Positions 1 to 5,743 are shown, counted from the first letter of the stretch. The stretch: DNA of 9,398 bases from Chitinophagaceae bacterium (GCA_008080615.1 VIKJ01000053.1:1-9398), one strand, 5' to 3'. Numbers and translations are program-made. The notes: generated by a model from the letters alone, not told the origin.

Positions 1-329
1 CGAACAGTGTTAAAGTTGGTAAGCATACCACCCAACCAACGTTCTGTTGCATAAGGCATGTTCACACGCTTTGCGCACTCAGTAACGATTTCTTTTGCTT
101 GTTTCTTGGTAGCAACAAACATAATTTTCTTACCGCTTTTAGCAATCTGCTTGATAGCAGCAGCAGACTCTTGTAAATAGTCTACTGTTTTGTTTAAGTC
201 GATAATATGAATACCTTTTTTCTCAGCGAAGATGTAAGGCAACATCTTAGGATTCCACTTCTTTTTAAGGTGACCAAAGTGAACGCCGGCCTCCAGTAAT
301 TGCTGTTGTAGTGAAGTGTTATTTTCCAT
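1..329 (-). CDS. rpsB: 30S ribosomal protein S2, N-terminal part (cut by window edge)
   Basis: This is the first 109 codons of ribosomal protein S2, a small-subunit protein that binds late at the head-body junction and is needed to seat S1 and engage mRNA. The gene starts at ATG 327-329 and runs off the left edge, so the C-terminal half is not visible. The translation begins MENNTSLQQQLLEAGVHFGH, and the motifs AGVHFGH, KWNPKM, GIHIIDL, FVATKKQAK and the stretch NMPYATERWLGGMLTNF are highly conserved in S2. It is the third gene of the rplM-rpsI-rpsB cluster, 60 bases after rpsI; in Bacteroidota tsf usually follows, which would lie outside the window. The 60-base gap is AT-rich and I see no convincing promoter there, so it is probably co-transcribed from the rplM promoter. 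Identification is secure. Confidence 0.97.
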   Translation of the reverse strand, partial: MENNTSLQQQLLEAGVHFGHLKKKWNPKMLPYIFAEKKGIHIIDLNKTVDYLQESAAAIKQIAKSGKKIMFVATKKQAKEIVTECAKRVNMPYATERWLGGMLTNFNTV

Positions 330-389
330 TGTAATAAATTATATAATTTTTTAAAATTAAATTCCGAACTATAGTCTTCAGAACAACGA

Positions 390-779
390 TTAACGCTTAC
401 TGAACTGGTAGCTTCTACGTGCTTTTTTGTGACCGAATTTCTTACGTTCAACACTACGAGGATCACGCTTCAATTGACCTGCTGCTTTTAATGCAGGGCG
501 CAATTCAGCGTTTACTTCAAGCAAAGCACGGGCAATACCCAATTTTGCTGCTTCGGCCTGGCCTTTTAAACCACCACCTGCTGCGTTGATTACGATATCG
601 AATTTGCCAACTACATCGGCAGTTTTTAAAGGAGACTCAACCTGGTTTTGTAAATAAACCAGTGGAAAGTATGCTTTATAGTCTTTGTCGTTTACAGTGA
701 TCTTACCATCGCCCTTGCTGATGAAAACACGGGTAACGGCTTCTTTACGGCGACCAACTGCGTTTTTTTGTTTTTCCAT
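390..779 (-). CDS. rpsI: 30S ribosomal protein S9
   Basis: Encodes S9 (129 residues, normal length), a small-subunit head protein whose basic C-terminal tail reaches the P-site tRNA anticodon stem-loop. Visible hallmarks are GRRKEAVTRV near residue 9, the GKITVN strand, the glycine-rich GGGLKGQAEAAKLGIARAL segment around residues 68-86, and the basic tail from LKRDPRSVERKKFGHKKARR to the end SKR. The terminal Lys-Arg is the part that contacts tRNA in known ribosome structures. The ATG at 777-779 fits the family start. It lies 44 bases downstream of rplM, the usual partner in bacteria, and 60 bases before rpsB. There is no Shine-Dalgarno sequence, only an A-rich stretch (ACAAACAA) before the start, as is common in Bacteroidota. 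Identification is secure. Confidence 0.98.
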   Translation of the reverse strand: MEKQKNAVGRRKEAVTRVFISKGDGKITVNDKDYKAYFPLVYLQNQVESPLKTADVVGKFDIVINAAGGGLKGQAEAAKLGIARALLEVNAELRPALKAAGQLKRDPRSVERKKFGHKKARRSYQFSKR

Positions 780-797
780 TTGTTTGTATGCTTAAGG

Positions 798-816
798 CCT
801 CGTTGATTTAACGAAG
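798..816 (-). other. Small hairpin between rplM and rpsI
   Basis: The 44-base gap between L13 and S9 contains an inverted repeat with 7-bp arms (798-804 and 810-816, one pair G-U in the minus-strand RNA) and a 5-base loop. No T-tract follows it, so it is not an intrinsic terminator. It could be a processing or stability element, or chance. Function is not shown. Confidence 0.4.
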
Positions 817-823
817 CAATGGT

Positions 824-1267
824 TTAGAATTTAAGTTCCTTTGGTTGTTGTGCAGTGTGGGGATGATTAGATCCTGCATACACAAATAATTTTTTAATCA
901 TCTTACGGCCTAAACGGTTTTTAGGTAACATACCTTTTACCGCTCTTTCCATAACTACTTCAGGACGACGACGCAGCAAATCTTCTGCAGCTTCTTCTTT
1001 TTTACCACCTGGGTAACCAGAATAGTTTAAATAGATTTTATCGTGTGCCTTATTACCGGTAAATACCACTTTCTCTGTATTGATTACAATTACGTAATCG
1101 CCACAATCAACGTGTGGTGTATAATAGGCTTTGTTTTTTCCGCGGATTACAGCTGCAATCTTGGATGCAATACGTCCCACGGTTTGATTAGTACCATCAA
1201 CCACATACCAGTTGTGTTGAACGGTAGCCGCATTCGCATGCTTGGTGGTGAAATGAAGTTTACTCAT
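824..1267 (-). CDS. rplM: 50S ribosomal protein L13
   Basis: Encodes L13 (147 residues, usual bacterial length), an early-assembling large-subunit protein that binds 23S rRNA. Diagnostic segments are WYVVDGTNQTVGRIASKIA (residues about 21-39), IRGKNKAYYTPHVDCGDYVI, the VFTGNK and YLNYSGYPGG strands, the MLPKNRLGRKM helix (about 114-124) and the C-terminal HPHTAQQP motif. It is the promoter-proximal gene of the rplM-rpsI-rpsB cluster. The ATG at 1265-1267 follows an A-rich stretch (ACTAAAACGAAAGAATC) with no Shine-Dalgarno sequence. About 60 bases of leader separate it from the predicted transcription start, and that leader can fold into two hairpins, so feedback control by a ribosomal protein is possible but unproven. 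Confidence 0.98.
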   Translation of the reverse strand: MSKLHFTTKHANAATVQHNWYVVDGTNQTVGRIASKIAAVIRGKNKAYYTPHVDCGDYVIVINTEKVVFTGNKAHDKIYLNYSGYPGGKKEEAAEDLLRRRPEVVMERAVKGMLPKNRLGRKMIKKLFVYAGSNHPHTAQQPKELKF

Positions 1268-1286
1268 GATTCTTTCGTTTTAGTGA

Positions 1287-1330
1287 AATCGGCGCTATCC
1301 CACCGATTAAAATGTTCCCATTTTTTGGGA
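1287..1330 (-). promoter_or_regulatory. Structured 5' leader of rplM (candidate r-protein leader)
   Basis: In the minus-strand RNA two hairpins lie between the predicted transcription start (about 1327) and the L13 start codon. The upstream one pairs 1326-1330 with 1316-1320 (UCCCA/UGGGA, A-rich 5-base loop); its first bases may fall just before the real RNA start. The downstream one is stronger: 1301-1308 pairs with 1287-1294 (AAUCGGUG with CGCCGAUU, 8 pairs including one G-U) around a GGAUAG loop, ending 19 bases before the start codon. Ribosomal operons are often autoregulated by a protein binding such a leader, but I cannot match this to a named family. Structure is seen; function is inferred. 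Confidence 0.5.
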
Positions 1331-1333
1331 CGG

Positions 1334-1364
1334 CAAAGGTGCTGCAATACAATGGGAAAAACAA
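1334..1364 (-). promoter_or_regulatory. Promoter of the rplM-rpsI-rpsB operon
   Basis: On the minus strand TTG (1362-1364) is followed, after exactly 20 bases, by CACCTTTG (1334-1341). This agrees with the Bacteroidota housekeeping promoter (TTG or TTTG, about 20 bases, TAnnTTTG) except for C in place of the first T. Transcription should begin near 1327, giving a leader of about 60 bases. Confidence 0.6.
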
Positions 1365-1403
1365 GCATTTTGGTAATTATTTTCAAATGCTCCTTTATAA
1401 CTA

Positions 1404-1416
1404 ATTGATTATCAAT
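1404..1416. repeat. 13-base palindrome ATTGAT-T-ATCAAT
   Basis: This is a perfect inverted repeat with 6-base arms and one central base in the AT-rich spacer between the two divergent promoters, about 40 bases upstream of the rplM -33 site. It has the shape of a dimeric repressor site, but it is AT-only apart from one G/C pair and could be chance. The rest of the 359-base gene-free stretch (1268-1626) holds the two promoters, the rplM leader and the higBA leader. I see no ORF or RNA gene there. Confidence 0.3.
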
Positions 1417-1515
1417 AATAATTTGGCGTAATAATTTACACATTGATAAAAAAATCACCAGAAACGGTGCTTAATCGAGGATTTTGTATCTGCGATTTAA
1501 GGCAATTTGATAAAA

Positions 1516-1532
1516 GTTGGCAAATTACCAAC
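1516..1532. promoter_or_regulatory. Inverted repeat GTTGG-N7-CCAAC over the higBA -33 site, possible HigA operator
   Basis: Arms GTTGG (1516-1520) and CCAAC (1528-1532) are perfect complements with a 7-base spacer. The left arm contains the TTG of the predicted -33 element, so a protein bound here would block the promoter. HigA antitoxins commonly repress their own operon through palindromes in this position. That this repeat is the operator is inference. Confidence 0.4.
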
Positions 1533-1547
1533 CGTTTTTTACCTTTG
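1517..1547 (+). promoter_or_regulatory. Promoter of the higB-higA-amidohydrolase unit
   Basis: TTG (1517-1519), a 20-base spacer and TACCTTTG (1540-1547) form a perfect match to the Bacteroidota TTG-N20-TAnnTTTG promoter. Transcription should start near 1554, leaving a leader of about 73 bases before the toxin start. A TTGATCAA palindrome (1583-1590) lies in that leader. No other convincing promoter is visible before the amidohydrolase gene, so it likely depends on this one. Confidence 0.65.
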
Positions 1548-1626
1548 AAAATCAGGTAGTTGCCGTGGTTGTTACAATTATCTTGATCAATACTTTGTGA
1601 GGCACTAAAAAAGCCTATACAAAACC

Positions 1627-1920
1627 ATGATCATAGTTAATCAAAGGTTAGTAGATGAGTTTAGCTTTAAAAACGCCAGTACAAGAAGAAGTTTAGCAAC
1701 TTGGAGAAAAATAACAGAAGAGGCTATATGGAAAAAGAAACTTGATGTTATAAAGTCATTTCCGAATGCAAAAATGTTGGCTAATAACAGAGCTAGATTC
1801 GAAATTATTCACAATAAATTCCGCTTAATTGGGCAAATTTATTATGACCAAAAAATAGTTGAAATCAGATTTATTGGCACTCACAATGAGTATGATAAAA
1901 TAGATCCATCAACAGTATAA
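1627..1920 (+). CDS. higB: HigB-family type II toxin (mRNA interferase)
   Basis: This 97-residue protein looks like a full-length HigB-type toxin, a RelE-fold endoribonuclease that cleaves mRNA, usually on the ribosome, when not held by its antitoxin. The family signature is clear: an N-terminal helical part with TWRKITEEAIWKKKLDVIKSF (residues 25-45), then ANNRARFEI (52-60), NKFRLIGQIYY (63-73) and the C-terminal RFIGTHNEYDKID (81-93). This last motif with its FxGTHxEYDKI pattern is typical of the HigB_toxin group. Basic residues in the core (R55, R57, K64, R66) suit an RNA-binding surface. The antitoxin gene follows after one base, giving the toxin-first order that defines HigBA. The ATG at 1627 is the only reasonable start, and no frameshift or truncation is seen, so the toxin is probably active. 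Codons such as AGA and ATA are frequent, which fits an acquired module but does not prove it. Confidence 0.93.
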   Translation: MIIVNQRLVDEFSFKNASTRRSLATWRKITEEAIWKKKLDVIKSFPNAKMLANNRARFEIIHNKFRLIGQIYYDQKIVEIRFIGTHNEYDKIDPSTV

Positions 1921-1921
1921 A

Positions 1922-2299
1922 ATGATCAATATGAAAAATTGGCACTTTATTGAAAATGAACAAGAGTACGATTCGGCAATGAGTCGTTTTCAAAAAATCA
2001 AAAATGCAAAAAAAGGAACTGCGGAGTATAAAGAAACAATTCTACTGGCCTATTTGATAAGTGATTACGAAAAAAAAACTTCAACCTTACCCGAAGTAGA
2101 CCCTATCGAATTCATCAAGATTCGCATGGAAGATTTTGGATACAAGGCGGCCGATTTAGCAAAAGTGTATGGAGATAAGGCCACCGTAAGCAAAGTATTG
2201 AACTATAAGCAAGCCCTCTCGCTAACCATGATCAGAAAGTTTAGTAAGTTGCTGCAAATTCCTCCAGAGGCATTAATTAAAGAATACGAACTACATTAA
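1922..2299 (+). CDS. higA: HigA-family antitoxin with helix-turn-helix domain
   Basis: This 125-residue protein is the partner antitoxin and probable repressor of the toxin gene directly before it. The N-terminal part (about 1-55: NEQEYDSAMSRFQKI, then ETILLAYLISDYE) resembles the helical region of the large HigA/COG5499 group. Residues about 60-120 form an Xre/Cro-type helix-turn-helix: DPIEFIKIRMEDFGYKAADLAKVYG leads to the DNA-recognition stretch DKATVSKVLNYKQALSLTMI, then the helix RKFSKLLQIPPEALI. The start is ATG 1922, one base after the toxin stop (TAAAATG), which implies translational coupling; ATG 1931 is an alternative that would remove three residues. The gene ends one base before the TTG start of the amidohydrolase. 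It is expected to neutralise HigB by direct binding and to repress the promoter near 1517-1547. Confidence 0.92.
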   Translation: MINMKNWHFIENEQEYDSAMSRFQKIKNAKKGTAEYKETILLAYLISDYEKKTSTLPEVDPIEFIKIRMEDFGYKAADLAKVYGDKATVSKVLNYKQALSLTMIRKFSKLLQIPPEALIKEYELH

Positions 2300-2300
2300 A

Positions 2301-3452
2301 TTGAGCTACTTAAAATTTTCAGCCGATCAAATATTTACTGGAACAGAATTATTATCTGATCAATTAGTATTGATTACCAATAAAGATGGATCAATCATAG
2401 ATTTAGTAGCAGAGGAAAATGCAGGAATTTTAGCTCCAGGATTTGTTAATGCACATTGTCATTTAGAATTAAGCCATATGAAGGGATTGATTCCCGAGCA
2501 TACAGGCTTACCCAAATTCATTTTAAAAATTGTAAACGAGCGGCATCACTCAGATGAGCTCATTCTCAATGCAATCGCCAATGCCGAAGCTAGCATGATT
2601 GTAAATGGAATTGTGGCTGTAGGAGATATTTCGAATAATGCACTTTCAGTAGCTCAAAAACAACTGGGCAATTTAGCGTACCATAATTTTATAGAAGTGA
2701 GTGGTTGGAAGCCAGCTATTGCTTTGCCTAGATATAAAAATGCAATTCAAGTGCGTGCTCAATTTAAAAGCGGTAACAGTACATTAAACCCACATGCTCC
2801 CTATTCGGTATCCAATGATTTATGGGAATTGCTTCAACCTCATTTTGAAGATGGAGTAATAACCATACACAATCAAGAAAATCCTGCAGAGAATCAATTG
2901 TTTGAAAATGGTGAAGGAGATTTTGTTAGTATGTATCAAGCGATGAATATAGATCAAACGCATTTTACTCCAACTGGCAAAACAAGCTTGCTATCTGTTT
3001 TACCCAAGATGCAAAAGGCGCGCAATATTCTATTGGTTCATAATACAGAATCAACTCCTCAAGATATTTTATTTGCAAACCAACAAGCCATTCAACAAAA
3101 TCAACACATCCATTGGTGCTTATGCCCTAATGCCAATTTATACATAGAAAACAAAATGCCGCCAATTGAAATGTTGCGCAGATACAATGTAAATATTACC
3201 ATTGGCACCGATAGTTTAGCTAGCAATCATCAATTAAGTATACTGGAAGAACTAAAAACAATCAGTACATATTCACCCGAAATTCCTTTGGAAGAATTAT
3301 TGCAATGGGCTACATTCAATGGCGCAAAAGCTTTACAGCTTGATTATGAATTTGGGAGTTTCGAAAAAGGAAAGAAGCCTGGAGTAATTTTATTAACCAA
3401 TATAGAGAATGAACAATTGAATACCCACTCTAAAATTCAAAGAATCATTTAA
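2301..3452 (+). CDS. Metal-dependent amidohydrolase, nucleoside-deaminase type (possible aminodeoxyfutalosine deaminase)
   Basis: This 383-residue protein belongs to the TrzA/AtzB/MtaD branch of the amidohydrolase superfamily (TIM barrel, one divalent metal). The active-site residues are all present: H52 and H54 in NAHCHLELSH, a substrate-side H165 in NPHAPYSVS, metal-binding H190 followed by E193 in TIHNQEN, H247 in LVHNTES, and D304 in GTDSLASN. Such enzymes deaminate or dechlorinate purine- or triazine-like rings. Many Bacteroidota members of this type are annotated as aminodeoxyfutalosine deaminase of the futalosine menaquinone pathway; that is the most attractive guess but is unproven, since no other mqn gene is in the window. 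The start is TTG at 2301, which gives a natural N-terminus (MSYLKFSADQIFTG); no ATG precedes the metal motif except M60, which lies after it. The gene is joined to higA by a one-base gap and overlaps the convergent lipoprotein gene by four bases. Confidence 0.85.
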   Translation: MSYLKFSADQIFTGTELLSDQLVLITNKDGSIIDLVAEENAGILAPGFVNAHCHLELSHMKGLIPEHTGLPKFILKIVNERHHSDELILNAIANAEASMIVNGIVAVGDISNNALSVAQKQLGNLAYHNFIEVSGWKPAIALPRYKNAIQVRAQFKSGNSTLNPHAPYSVSNDLWELLQPHFEDGVITIHNQENPAENQLFENGEGDFVSMYQAMNIDQTHFTPTGKTSLLSVLPKMQKARNILLVHNTESTPQDILFANQQAIQQNQHIHWCLCPNANLYIENKMPPIEMLRRYNVNITIGTDSLASNHQLSILEELKTISTYSPEIPLEELLQWATFNGAKALQLDYEFGSFEKGKKPGVILLTNIENEQLNTHSKIQRII

Positions 3453-4042
3453 GACTTTTCTAAGGCCCTTTGTAAAATCACTTTCCATTTTCCATTTTGA
3501 TGCTCAAATAAGAAAAGCCAAAGTACGGCCGACTTTGGACCAGTCCAATTATAAATCAATGTCATTGCATATTTATTATGCTTATCGAATAAAACCCTAT
3601 AAAAAACAATATCCCCAACAGTACCAGGAACCAACATTTTTTTCAAATACTTATTCCGTGAAACCAGTCTTATTAAATCTGTATTCGTAATCTTTTTGAG
3701 ATCAAGTGTAGAATTATTTTGTTTTAAGATAGTGTCTTCAAAAACCGACAAATATTTTTCTAATTTATTTTCAATAAATACCCTAGGCAAATAATTAACA
3801 TGCTCTTGCATTGATTTTAATTCGTGCCAAACAGAAACAGCTAAACTATCTCTAGTTGTTACTCCAAAATCATCAAATGAACCAAAAAAAGATCGGTATG
3901 GATAAACTACAGATGTATCAATTAATGAAAAGAAATTTTCGTTGATAAAAGCAATTTCCTTATTTGGTTTTTCGGTTTTTGGAGTAGTACAACTACTCAA
4001 GAACTCAACAAAAAAAATCATCAAAAAAAGCTGATTTTTCAT
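3449..4042 (-). CDS. Putative lipoprotein of unknown function
   Basis: I do not recognise this gene. From ATG 4040-4042 the product has 197 residues and begins with a lipoprotein signal: basic n-region (MKNQ), hydrophobic stretch LFLMIFFVEF, and a lipobox LSSC with the acylated Cys at residue 18. The mature part should sit on the outside of the inner membrane or on the outer membrane. An ATG twelve bases upstream (4054) would add MFVS. The mature chain is mixed charged/hydrophobic, with an aromatic C-terminal part (NWTGPKSAVLWLFLFEHQNGKWKVI split around residues 164-188) that recalls the last strands of small alpha/beta domains, but no family can be claimed. It follows recO on the same strand and its stop codon overlaps the stop of the convergent amidohydrolase. 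The lack of a recognised family suggests a lineage-restricted gene. Confidence 0.75.
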   Translation of the reverse strand: MKNQLFLMIFFVEFLSSCTTPKTEKPNKEIAFINENFFSLIDTSVVYPYRSFFGSFDDFGVTTRDSLAVSVWHELKSMQEHVNYLPRVFIENKLEKYLSVFEDTILKQNNSTLDLKKITNTDLIRLVSRNKYLKKMLVPGTVGDIVFYRVLFDKHNKYAMTLIYNWTGPKSAVLWLFLFEHQNGKWKVILQRALEKS

Positions 4043-4101
4043 ACTCACAAACATTTAAGATGAATTCTTTATTAGATGCAAATATTCATTAAATCCATAT
4101 C

Positions 4102-4839
4102 TTAAGCCAGCACTTCTTGCAAAATCTTATAACTTTTCATTTGCCCAAAGCCACTGATATGCAGTGAAAGAAATAACTGAAACGCTTCTAATAAATTTCT
4201 GCGTGTTTGTTGATTCAGTTGAATATGTTCTAACTCATTGTAGAAAGATAAATTGGTAATAGTAGAAGTAGTTTGCGCAAGCATTCCCTCTAAATAATAA
4301 GGATGTGATGGTTTGTCTGCTACAAACATACCTTCTTGCAAATCAATAATGGGTGTAGCTGCAGAATAATCGCCCTGTAATTGAAAACCCAATTCACTAG
4401 CCAAGTGCATGGTAAAATAAAGCGGTAAATTTCCGGTTAGTGTAGCAGAACCCTTGTCTAATTGTTTAAGTGTGTCTTCTATCAAATAAAATAATTCGGG
4501 ATTGGCTTCTGGCTGTTTTAAACTGTGTTGCAACAGTTCTATAATATACATAGCCACGGTATTTTTTACTACATCAAACAATACCTGTTCATATAAGTAA
4601 GCCCATCTGTACTCCTTAATAAACTGCAATGCTTTTAATTCATTGTGGTATACTTCTAATTCTAAAATAGCCCCTGGTTGAAAATAACTGGCCTTGCCTG
4701 CAGATGTTTTGCTGCTTTGTCTTACTCCTTTTACAATGTATTGTTGAATGCCAAAAAGTTCGGTGTAGATGGATGTGATGATACTGGTATCTCCATACTT
4801 TACTGTACGCAACACAACACCTTTTGTAGCATGCACCAT
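4102..4839 (-). CDS. recO: DNA repair protein RecO
   Basis: RecO (245 residues, normal length) is the mediator of the RecFOR pathway: it anneals single strands and, with RecR, loads RecA onto SSB-coated DNA. The N-terminal OB-fold is recognisable from ATKGVVLRTVKYGDTSIIT (residues 4-22), IYTELFGIQQYIVKGVR (24-40) and the strand AILELEVYH. The rest is the helical domain (AMYIIELLQHSLKQPEANPELF, then LYFTMHLASELGFQ and a C-terminal helical stretch to QEVLA). I see no CxxC zinc motif, so the zinc-finger found in some RecO proteins is absent. The start is ATG 4837-4839. It lies 50 bases downstream of the desaturase on the same strand and is probably transcribed with it. An AGGAGG-like stretch in that gap is too far from the start (about 40 bases) to be its ribosome site. 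Confidence 0.93.
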   Translation of the reverse strand: MVHATKGVVLRTVKYGDTSIITSIYTELFGIQQYIVKGVRQSSKTSAGKASYFQPGAILELEVYHNELKALQFIKEYRWAYLYEQVLFDVVKNTVAMYIIELLQHSLKQPEANPELFYLIEDTLKQLDKGSATLTGNLPLYFTMHLASELGFQLQGDYSAATPIIDLQEGMFVADKPSHPYYLEGMLAQTTSTITNLSFYNELEHIQLNQQTRRNLLEAFQLFLSLHISGFGQMKSYKILQEVLA

Positions 4840-4889
4840 ACTATATATTATCTACCTAAAAGTACTGCGTATTCTTTATATCATCCTCC

Positions 4890-5654
4890 TTATTGGGCTG
4901 GTACAGTAGTAGCTGTTATTTCAGACGGAATAATGCGAATAATGCCTACTGCATTTAACCCGCGCATGATAAAAAAAGTAAGATCAAACTCAAACCACTT
5001 CTTTGCAAAATTGGCGTCGTCTTTTGCATAATGGTGATTGTTTTGAAACAATTCTCCCATCAACAAAATTCCCCAAGGTGATGTATTCTTAGAATGATCT
5101 CCATTATTAAAATTGCTATATCCATATTTATGACCGCACCAATTCACCACTGCACCTTGTATTGGCCCCATTAAAAAATGAATTGGCAATAATAAATACC
5201 ACCATGCATTCGGCGCAAAGAAATAATAGAATGCTACATAAGCAGCCATGAAAAATATTCTTGTTACTGGATGATGCCCAAATTTATCTAGGCGATCCCA
5301 TACGGGTAAATAGTCTTTGGTAAACTGCGCTTCTGGTAAATTTTTTCCGGTTAAAAATCCCCTGAAAATGACGATGGTACTTTTCATCATCTGGTACACG
5401 TCTTTAAAAAAATGAGGAGAATGCGGATCTTTCTCAGTATCACTATATACATGGTGCATACGATGCATTACTCCATAAGCTCTTGGCACTAAAAAAGAAG
5501 AGCCTTGAACAAACCAGGTAGTTAGGTAGAATACACGCTCCCAATTTTTGCTTACATGATACATTTTATGAGAAGCAAAACGATGCAGAAAAAAGGAATG
5601 AAAAAACAAGGAAAGGAACCAATGGGTGCCAAAAAATAATAAAATTGCAAGCAT
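4890..5654 (-). CDS. Membrane fatty-acid / acyl-CoA desaturase
   Basis: This 254-residue integral membrane enzyme inserts a double bond into fatty acyl chains using a di-iron centre and oxygen, adjusting membrane fluidity. The histidine clusters of the membrane desaturase family are present: H19, H24 and H29 in HSFFLHRFASH, H64, H67 and H68 in HRMHH (followed by HVYSDTEKDPHSP), H175 in NWCGHKYGY and H207-H208 in ELFQNNHHY. The pattern resembles delta-9 acyl-CoA desaturases (DesC/OLE1 type). Hydrophobic stretches sit at about residues 1-24, 43-57, 131-147 and 151-170, consistent with two hairpins in the membrane. The N-terminus is short, with the first histidine box close to the start, but an in-frame stop lies just upstream of ATG 5652-5654, so it is not truncated. 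It lies 89 bases after pheS, with a palindrome and a weak promoter-like site in the gap, and 50 bases before recO. Redox partner and regiospecificity cannot be told. Confidence 0.92.
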   Translation of the reverse strand: MLAILLFFGTHWFLSLFFHSFFLHRFASHKMYHVSKNWERVFYLTTWFVQGSSFLVPRAYGVMHRMHHVYSDTEKDPHSPHFFKDVYQMMKSTIVIFRGFLTGKNLPEAQFTKDYLPVWDRLDKFGHHPVTRIFFMAAYVAFYYFFAPNAWWYLLLPIHFLMGPIQGAVVNWCGHKYGYSNFNNGDHSKNTSPWGILLMGELFQNNHHYAKDDANFAKKWFEFDLTFFIMRGLNAVGIIRIIPSEITATTVPAQ

Positions 5655-5671
5655 CGTTTTACTGTTTGAAG

Positions 5672-5684
5672 TTACCTAAGGTAA
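5672..5684. promoter_or_regulatory. Palindrome TTACCT-A-AGGTAA overlapping a possible desaturase promoter
   Basis: This is a perfect 13-base inverted repeat, 17 bases upstream of the desaturase start. On the minus strand it contains TACCTTAG (5676-5683), one base off the Bacteroidota TAnnTTTG element, with TTG at 5706-5708 (22-base spacer). A site this symmetric on top of a promoter is what a dimeric repressor would use. Both promoter and operator roles are inferred. Confidence 0.4.
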
Positions 5685-5743
5685 GTGAATTAGCTAAAAT
5701 TCCCTCAATTATAGAACGCTATCAATAAAATTGGCCTGAATAC

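Noticed and set aside
194..466. 90-codon open frame on the minus strand across the rpsI-rpsB junction
   Set aside because: It overlaps the well-supported S9 and S2 coding regions in another frame and resembles no protein family.
1043..1408. 121-codon open frame antisense to rplM
   Set aside because: Antisense shadow of L13; its composition is irregular and it covers the rplM promoter.
1264..1458. 64-codon open frame upstream of rplM on the minus strand
   Set aside because: It runs through the predicted promoter and leader hairpins and has no family features; it ends at the rplM start by chance.
1456..1469. Hairpin CACC/GGTG followed on the minus strand by a T-run, like an intrinsic terminator
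   Set aside because: The stem has only four pairs and no gene on the minus strand lies upstream to need it.
4880..4889. AGGAGG-like ribosome site on the minus strand between the desaturase and recO
   Set aside because: It is about 40 bases from the recO start, and the ATG beside it opens a two-codon frame only.
4678..5031. 117-codon plus-strand open frame
   Set aside because: It is antisense to recO and the desaturase, both strongly supported.
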